Shown: positions 58,665 through 64,000 of the stretch, piece by piece
Layout of the letters: each line of letters begins with the position of its first letter
How positions within the stretch are numbered: the stretch's first letter is position 1
Assembly: GCF_900292075.1 (NCBI RefSeq)
Contig: NZ_OLMV01000003.1
Coordinates: forward strand, 496,001 to 560,000
Origin: Microbacterium timonense
GTDB lineage: Bacteria > Actinomycetota > Actinomycetes > Actinomycetales > Microbacteriaceae
Length of the DNA: 64,000 nt
Direction of reading: 5' to 3'
Made by a program: the position numbers and the translations under genes
The notes under the pieces: model-generated
Told to the model about the DNA's origin: nothing
Seen by the model: the letters and a program-made list of their open reading frames with translations, nothing else
Databases searched by the model: none

Positions 58665-61171
58665 CGGGATGCCTCCTCCTCGGCCACCGGCAGCGCGATG
58701 ACCATCGTGAGGCCGCCGCCAGGGGTGTCCTCGGGGGCGAGCGTACCGCCCATGCCCTCGGTGAACCCCTTCGACAGCGCGAGGCCGAGGCCGAGACCGG
58801 TCGTGTTGTCGGTGTCGCCCAGCCTCTGGAAGGGGACGAACATCTCGTCCCGGCGCTCGGGCGAGATGCCGCTGCCGTGGTCGACGACACGGATCTCGGC
58901 GGTCCGCCCCAGCCGGCTCGTCGAGACCCGCACGCGCGCGTCCGGCGGTGAATGGCGGGCGGCGTTGGCCAGCACGTTCACCAGGACGCGCTGCAGCAGC
59001 ACGGGGTCCGCCTGCACAGGAGGCAGGTCGGGATCCAGTGCCAGCTCGAAACGGTCGGGTCCGGCGCCGAGTTCATCGAGCGCCGCGAGCACGGTGCCCG
59101 CGCTGTCGGTGGGCCGCAACGAGACGGCGAGCACGCCCGCCTGCACGCGGCTGACGTCCAGCAGGTCGGTGACGAGCGCCGACAGCGTCGCGAGGGACTC
59201 GTCGGCCGTCGCCACGAGCTCCTGCCGGTCCTCGGCGGACAGGTTCGGTCCGGCGGCGCGCAGGCCGCCGACCGCAGCGACGGCGGCGGCCAGCGGTCGC
59301 CGCAGGTCGTGGCTCACCGCTGACAGGAGCGCGCTGCGCACTTGGTCGGTCTCGGCGAGCACGCCCGCCTCGCGCGCCGTGGCGGCGAGATCGGTGTGCT
59401 CGAGCGCCGCCGACAACTGGGCCGCGACCGCGTCGACCAGCCGTCGGGCGGACGCGTCGAGCACGTGCCCGTGCAGTTCGAGCATCGCCGGTGGCCCGCC
59501 GTTCCGACGGGCGACCGTCACGACGTCGTGCCTGCCATCGCGCACCGGCTCGCCGTCGGTGGCGAGGACGGAGCCGTCGGCGTCGACCAGCCGCACGCCC
59601 GCGAGGCCCAGGGACTCGCGGGTGCGGCTGATCAGGGCGGGAACGGCGGAGTCCCCCCGCAGCACGCTGCCGGCGACATTGGCGAGAAGCTCCGCCTCGG
59701 ACTCCGCACGACGTGCGGCACGAGCCGCCCGTGCGGCGCGGTCGACGATGAAGCTCACCAGCACGGCGATGACGACGTACAGCACGAGGGCCCACACGTT
59801 CCGCGCGTCCGCGACGGTCACGGTGTAGAAGGGCGGCACGAAGAAGAAGTTGAGCGTGAGCCCCGACATGACGGCCGCGAAGACGGCCGGCCAGATGCCG
59901 CCGACGAGCGCGACCAGCACGACTAGGAGCTGATACGCCAGCACATCGCTCGTGATGGTCTCGTCCGTCCGGATCGACACGAGCAGCCACGTCAGCAGCG
60001 GTCCGCCCACCAGGGCCAGCACGAAGCCGAGGAGGCGACGCTTGAGGCTCAGTGCGCCCCCTGTCAGACGCGGCAGCGGAAGGCGGCCACCGGCCGCCGC
60101 GTGCGTCACGATGTGCACGTCGATGTCGCCGGACTCGCGGATCACCGTCGCGCCGATGCCCGGGCCGGTGACGGCAGCGGCGAGACGGCCGCGCCGGCTG
60201 ACGCCGATCACGAGCTGCGTCGCGTTCACCGACCGGGCGAACTCCACCAGGGCGCGCGGGATGTCGTCGCCGACGACCTGGTGGTAGGTGCCCCCGAGCG
60301 ACTCGACCAGCGCCCGCTGCGATGCGAGTGCGCCCGGATCGCCGGAGCGCAGGCCGTCCTGGCTCGACACGTGCACCGCGAGCAGCTCGCCGCCGGCAGA
60401 GCGGGCGGCGATGCGCGCGCCCCGGCGCAGCAGCGTCTCGCCCTCCGGTCCGCCGGTGAGGGCGATGACCACGCGCTCCCGCGCCTGCCAGGCGCCCTCG
60501 ATGCCGTGCTCGGCGCGGTACGACTTGAGTGCGCTGTCGACCTCGTCGGCGAGCCACAGCAGCGCGAGTTCACGCAGCGCGGTGAGGTTGCCGAGGCGGA
60601 AGTAGTTCGACAGCGCCGCGTCGATCCGCTCGGCGGGGTAGACGAGGCCGGCCGACAGGCGATCACGCAGCGACTGCGGCGACAGGTCGACGACCTCGAC
60701 CTGGTCGGCGGCGCGCACCACGGCATCCGGAACGGTCTCGCGCTGCGCGACCCCGGTGATCTTCTCGACCACCCCACCGAGCGACTCGATGTGCTGCACG
60801 TTCACCGTCGTGATGACGTCGATGCCGGCATCGAGCAGGTCGGCGACGTCCTGCCAGCGCTTGGCGTGACGGAGACCGGGGGCGTTGGTGTGGGCGAGCT
60901 CGTCGACGAGCGCGATATCGGGATGCCGCTCCAGCACGCCTTCCAGATCCATGTCGGTGAGCTCGACGCCGCGGTGTGACACCACGGTGCGCGGCACCAC
61001 GGGCAGCCCATCGGTGAGAGCCGCCGTCGCGGCCCGCCCGTGCGTCTCGACGACCGCGATGACGACGTCTCGCCCTTCGGCCGACAGACGGCGGCCCTCT
61101 TCGAGCATCTCGTACGTCTTGCCGACGCCGGGCGCCGCCCCGAGCAGCACCCGCAGCTTGCCGCGCTTCAC
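58661..61171 (-). CDS. kdpD: KdpD, sensor histidine kinase of the Kdp system
   Basis: An 836-residue sensor kinase. N-terminal KdpD/UspA part: GAAPGVGKTYEMLEEGRRLSAEGRDVV (P-loop, about 9-16), LAHTNAPGLRHAKRWQDV, and a UspA-like region ending in SVNATQLVIGVSRRGRLA. Four membrane helices follow (about 370-470), a coiled linker, an atypical GAF-like part, the H box SAVSHDLRRPLAAAVAAV and the ATPase (VLVNVLANAARHSPPDARV, GLGLGLALSKG). The catalytic set is complete. It senses low potassium and phosphorylates KdpE. The start overlaps nothing and is 4 bases from the kdpC stop. Confidence 0.96.
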   Translation of the reverse strand: MKRGKLRVLLGAAPGVGKTYEMLEEGRRLSAEGRDVVIAVVETHGRAATAALTDGLPVVPRTVVSHRGVELTDMDLEGVLERHPDIALVDELAHTNAPGLRHAKRWQDVADLLDAGIDVITTVNVQHIESLGGVVEKITGVAQRETVPDAVVRAADQVEVVDLSPQSLRDRLSAGLVYPAERIDAALSNYFRLGNLTALRELALLWLADEVDSALKSYRAEHGIEGAWQARERVVIALTGGPEGETLLRRGARIAARSAGGELLAVHVSSQDGLRSGDPGALASQRALVESLGGTYHQVVGDDIPRALVEFARSVNATQLVIGVSRRGRLAAAVTGPGIGATVIRESGDIDVHIVTHAAAGGRLPLPRLTGGALSLKRRLLGFVLALVGGPLLTWLLVSIRTDETITSDVLAYQLLVVLVALVGGIWPAVFAAVMSGLTLNFFFVPPFYTVTVADARNVWALVLYVVIAVLVSFIVDRAARAARAARRAESEAELLANVAGSVLRGDSAVPALISRTRESLGLAGVRLVDADGSVLATDGEPVRDGRHDVVTVARRNGGPPAMLELHGHVLDASARRLVDAVAAQLSAALEHTDLAATAREAGVLAETDQVRSALLSAVSHDLRRPLAAAVAAVGGLRAAGPNLSAEDRQELVATADESLATLSALVTDLLDVSRVQAGVLAVSLRPTDSAGTVLAALDELGAGPDRFELALDPDLPPVQADPVLLQRVLVNVLANAARHSPPDARVRVSTSRLGRTAEIRVVDHGSGISPERRDEMFVPFQRLGDTDNTTGLGLGLALSKGFTEGMGGTLAPEDTPGGGLTMVIALPVAEEEASR

Positions 61172-61175
61172 GTGC

Positions 61176-61811
61176 TCACCCTACGACTCCCTCGTCGAGG
61201 GCGAGATTGAGCTCGACGACGTTCACGCGGGGCTCGCCGAGGTAGCCGAGGTCGCGCTGCTGGATGTGCGCCTCGACGAGGTCGCGCACCGCGGACTCGT
61301 CGAGTCCGCGCGCCGCGGCCACACGAGGAACCTGAAGCAGCGCGTAGGCCGGGCTGATGTGCGGGTCCAGGCCCGAGCCCGACGCCGTCACGGCATCGGC
61401 GGGCACCTGTGAGGGGTCCACGTCCTCGAGCTCGGCGATCGCGGTCTTGCGCTCCTGGATCGCCGAGATGAGGTCGGGGTTCTCGGGACCCCAGTTCGAG
61501 CCGCTCGACGCACCGCCGTCATAGCCGTCGCCGGCGGCCGAGGGCCGTGACTGAAAGTACTCGGGAAGCGCATTGCCGTCGGCATCTGTGCTTGTACTGA
61601 GCCCCGTCGAAGTGAAGGACTGCCCGATGAGAGCCGACCCCACGGTTTCTCCCTCGGCGTTGTGCACGACAGACCCGTTCGCCTGCCACGGCACAGCGAG
61701 CTGGCCGATGCCGGTGACCAGCAGCGTGTAGCCGACACCGAGGACGAGGGTGAACACCAGCATGGCGCGCAGAGCGACGCCCGTCGTGCGGAGGGTGGTG
61801 CGAGTGGACAC
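61176..61811 (-). CDS. kdpC: KdpC, potassium-transporting ATPase subunit
   Basis: A 211-residue KdpC: one N-terminal membrane helix (AMLVFTLVLGVGYTLLVTGIGQL) then the periplasmic domain with the family landmarks GSALIGQSFTS, YFQSRPSAAGDGYDGGASSGSNWGPENPDLI, DAVTASGSGLDPHISPAYALLQVPRVAAARG and NVVELNLALD. KdpC helps assemble the K+-pump KdpFABC. Start GTG 61811 is 20 bases after the kdpB stop. It is followed by kdpD after a 4-base gap. Confidence 0.96.
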   Translation of the reverse strand: MSTRTTLRTTGVALRAMLVFTLVLGVGYTLLVTGIGQLAVPWQANGSVVHNAEGETVGSALIGQSFTSTGLSTSTDADGNALPEYFQSRPSAAGDGYDGGASSGSNWGPENPDLISAIQERKTAIAELEDVDPSQVPADAVTASGSGLDPHISPAYALLQVPRVAAARGLDESAVRDLVEAHIQQRDLGYLGEPRVNVVELNLALDEGVVG

Positions 61812-61831
61812 GGGGATTCTCCTTGTCGGGC

Positions 61832-64000
61832 TCAGAAGCCCGGGATGAGGCTCACGACGAGGTCGATGAGCTTGATGCCGATGAAGGGGGCGATCACGCC
61901 GCCGAGCCCGTAGACGAGCAGGTTGCGGCTGAGGATCTGTGAGGCGCTCGCCGGGCGGTACTCCACGCCGCGCAGGGCGAGCGGGATGAGGATCACGATG
62001 ATGATCGCGTTGAAGATGATCGCGCTCGTGACCGCGGACGCGGGCGACGACAGCTGCATGACGTTCAGGGCCGCGAGGCCCGGGAACACGCCCATGAACA
62101 TCGCCGGGATGATTGCGAAGTACTTGGCGATGTCGTTGGCCAGGGAGAAGGTGGTGAGCGCGCCGCGCGTGATGAGCAGCTGCTTGCCGATGCGCACGAT
62201 GTCGATGAGCTTCGTCGGGTCGCTGTCCAGGTCGACCATGTTGCCGGCCTCCTTCGCGGCCGACGTTCCCGTGTTCATCGCCACGCCGACGTCGGCCTGC
62301 GCGAGTGCGGGCGCGTCGTTGGTCCCGTCGCCGGTCATCGCGACGAGGTTGCCGCCTCCCTGCTCCTTGCGGATCAGCGCGAGCTTGTCTTCGGGGGTGG
62401 CCTCGGCGAGGTAGTCGTCCACCCCCGCCTCCTTCGCGATCGCCGCGGCCGTGAGGGGGTTGTCGCCGGTGATCATGACCGTGCGGATGCCCATCGAGCG
62501 CAACTCGTCGAATCGGTCGCGCAGCCCGTCCTTGACGATGTCCTTCAGGTGGATCACTCCCAGCACCCGGCCCTCGCCGGCGGGGTCGAGCGCCGCGACG
62601 ACGAGCGGCGTGCCGCCGGACTGCGCGATGGCGTCGGTCTCGCTCGTCAGCTGAGCGCGCGTCGACGTCGAGACCGGGGATCCGGATGCCTCCAGCCATG
62701 CCAGCACGGCAGACCCGGCGCCCTTTCGCACCTGCGTGCCGTCCGCGAGGTCGACGCCGCTCATGCGGGTCTGCGCAGTGAACGGTACGACGGTGGAACC
62801 CCCGGGTTCGGTGACGCGGATGCCGCGGACGGCGGCCAGTTCGACGACCGAGACGCCCTCGGGGGTCGGGTCGGCGAGCGAGGACAGCGCGGCCGCCCGC
62901 GCGAGCTCGTCGTCGCCGACGCCGGGCATCGTGACGAAGTCCGAGGCGCGGCGGTTGCCGTACGTGATCGTGCCTGTCTTGTCGAGCAGCAGAGTCGTGA
63001 CATCGCCCGCAGCCTCGACGGCACGGCCCGACATCGCGAGCACGTTGCGCTGTACGAGGCGGTCCATGCCCGCGATGCCGATCGCCGACAGCAGCGCCCC
63101 GATCGTCGTCGGGATGAGGCAGACGAGGAGCGCGATCAGCACCGGGACGCTCACCGGCGACGCCGCGTACGACGCGATCGGGTTGAGCGTCAGCACGACG
63201 ATGACGAAGACGATCGACAGGCTGGCGAGCAGGATGTTCAGCGCGATCTCGTTGGGCGTCTTCTGGCGCGCGGCGCCCTCGACGAGGGCGATCATGCGGT
63301 CGACGAACGTCTCGCCCGGCTTGGAGGTGATGCGCACCACGATGCGGTCCGACAGCACGCGGGTGCCGCCGGTGACGGCGGAGCGGTCGCCGCCGGACTC
63401 CCGCACCACGGGGGCGGACTCGCCGGTGATCGCGGACTCGTCGACCGTAGCGATGCCCGACACGATGTCGCCGTCGCCGGGGATGAGGTCGCCGGCTGTC
63501 ACGATGACGACATCTCCGAGCTTCAGCTCGGACGAGGCGACCTCGACCGTCTCGGCCCGCTCGGCCGCAGCATCCGTGACTCCGTCGTACGCGGTGGCAC
63601 GACGCGCCATGGTCGAGGTGCGGGTCTTGCGCAGCGACGCGGCCTGCGCCTTGCCGCGGCCCTCGGCCACCGACTCGGCGAGGTTCGCGAACAGCACGGT
63701 GAGCCACAGCCACAGGGCGATGCCCCACGTGAAGCCGAACGGCACAGGGGTGCCGCCGGACTCCTCGGCGCCGCCGAGGAACGGCTCGGCGATCGCGATC
63801 ACGGTGGTGAGTGCTGCTCCCACCCACACCAGGAACATGACGGGGTTGCGCCACAGCGCGGCAGGGTTGAGCTTGCGCAGCGCGCCGGGGAGCGCCTGGG
63901 CGAGCTGGGCGCCGCTGAAGGCGCGGGACGAAGGGTTCGGTCGTTTCGTCTCGGTCGCTCCGCCGCCTCGCTCGACGACCGGTACCCCCTCGGTCGTTGA
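61832..64000 (-). CDS. kdpB: KdpB, potassium-transporting ATPase catalytic subunit (N-terminus beyond window)
   Basis: The reading frame covers at least 722 residues and is still open at the right edge, so the start codon lies outside. It contains TGESAPV, the phosphorylation site [10 protein letters not shown] (Asp in DKTGT), [40 protein letters not shown] and the Kdp-type helices around [18 protein letters not shown]. It uses ATP to drive K+ import with KdpA/F/C; those (A, F) must lie to the right. The first 25 or so visible residues ([20 protein letters not shown]) are family B repeat-encoded, in frame. Confidence 0.95.
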   Translation of the reverse strand, partial: STTEGVPVVERGGGATETKRPNPSSRAFSGAQLAQALPGALRKLNPAALWRNPVMFLVWVGAALTTVIAIAEPFLGGAEESGGTPVPFGFTWGIALWLWLTVLFANLAESVAEGRGKAQAASLRKTRTSTMARRATAYDGVTDAAAERAETVEVASSELKLGDVVIVTAGDLIPGDGDIVSGIATVDESAITGESAPVVRESGGDRSAVTGGTRVLSDRIVVRITSKPGETFVDRMIALVEGAARQKTPNEIALNILLASLSIVFVIVVLTLNPIASYAASPVSVPVLIALLVCLIPTTIGALLSAIGIAGMDRLVQRNVLAMSGRAVEAAGDVTTLLLDKTGTITYGNRRASDFVTMPGVGDDELARAAALSSLADPTPEGVSVVELAAVRGIRVTEPGGSTVVPFTAQTRMSGVDLADGTQVRKGAGSAVLAWLEASGSPVSTSTRAQLTSETDAIAQSGGTPLVVAALDPAGEGRVLGVIHLKDIVKDGLRDRFDELRSMGIRTVMITGDNPLTAAAIAKEAGVDDYLAEATPEDKLALIRKEQGGGNLVAMTGDGTNDAPALAQADVGVAMNTGTSAAKEAGNMVDLDSDPTKLIDIVRIGKQLLITRGALTTFSLANDIAKYFAIIPAMFMGVFPGLAALNVMQLSSPASAVTSAIIFNAIIIVILIPLALRGVEYRPASASQILSRNLLVYGLGGVIAPFIGIKLIDLVVSLIPGF
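63942..64000. repeat. family B repeat inside the kdpB coding region
   Basis: The plus-strand text CGTTTCGTCTCGG... CTCGACGACCGG and a second CGGTCGTTGA at 63991-64000 match the family B halves. On the minus strand they read in kdpB's frame as [11 protein letters not shown]. The window ends inside the repeat, so the full extent is unknown. Confidence 0.85.

Overview
The window is chromosomal DNA from a high-GC actinobacterium. The likeliest source is the Microbacteriaceae, and Microbacterium in particular. The reasons are very high G+C in third codon positions, frequent GTG starts, several probable leaderless mRNAs, many ggatgcc/gcatcc-flavoured codons, and the mix of small regulators and SRPBCC/VOC proteins. 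This assignment is inference from composition and gene content; no rRNA, tRNA, CRISPR array, prophage or insertion sequence was found.

Layout. 1-17 kb is an accessory-style run of regulators and small enzymes: a GNAT tail, a hydrolase with a GbsR-like regulator, an ECF41-like sigma factor divergent from an NmrA-type oxidoreductase, a two-component system, DedA, a ROK kinase, a patatin, an orphan fumarate-reductase-like flavoprotein with a LysR regulator, an SDR/TetR pair, an ABATE regulator with a VOC protein, and an ArsR/SRPBCC module. 17-26 kb holds a penicillin-acylase-family hydrolase, a TetR/degenerate-ABC/YhgE-Pip operon, and an MFS/TetR/methyltransferase locus. 27-34 kb carries argG, a Pr6Pr membrane protein, a double-MerR regulator, an M23 peptidase-like protein, purA and a lactonase-like propeller. 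34.7-40.3 kb is a compact seven-gene operon: two membrane-anchored proteins, a Ycf46-like AAA+ ATPase, DUF2997, a 4Fe-4S radical-SAM protein, a DUF1257 (Ycf35-like) protein and a helix-hairpin-helix membrane protein. 40-50.6 kb has a flavin monooxygenase with a LuxR/TPR regulator, an AI-2E-family protein, chorismate mutase, a GntR/ABC operon and a glycine-betaine ABC importer. 50.6-57.9 kb has two paralogous membrane proteins, a small membrane protein, purL, an ArsR/SRPBCC pair and TerC. 58-64 kb is kdpB-C-D-E, read leftwards, with kdpB running off the right edge.

The most interesting content is (i) the Ycf46/DUF2997/radical-SAM/DUF1257 operon, whose partners are known from cyanobacteria and plastids but whose function is not established; (ii) a pair of ECF41-type promoters (TGTCACA-N16-CGTC and a one-base variant) facing opposite ways between the sigma factor and its partner gene; and (iii) several repeat families. 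Repeat family A is a 61-bp palindrome with seven intergenic copies. Family B (GTTGAGCGAGCG / GCGAGACGAAACG) forms arrays with 30- and 36-bp periods and has entered coding sequence in frame at the 3' end of an ABC-like gene and the 5' part of kdpB. Families C and D are smaller local repeats near purL.

Many regulators here come with a visible operator: perfect or near-perfect palindromes lie beside the LysR, TetR (three), ABATE, ArsR (two), GntR and LuxR-type response-regulator genes. The window is therefore rich in self-contained, autoregulated cassettes.
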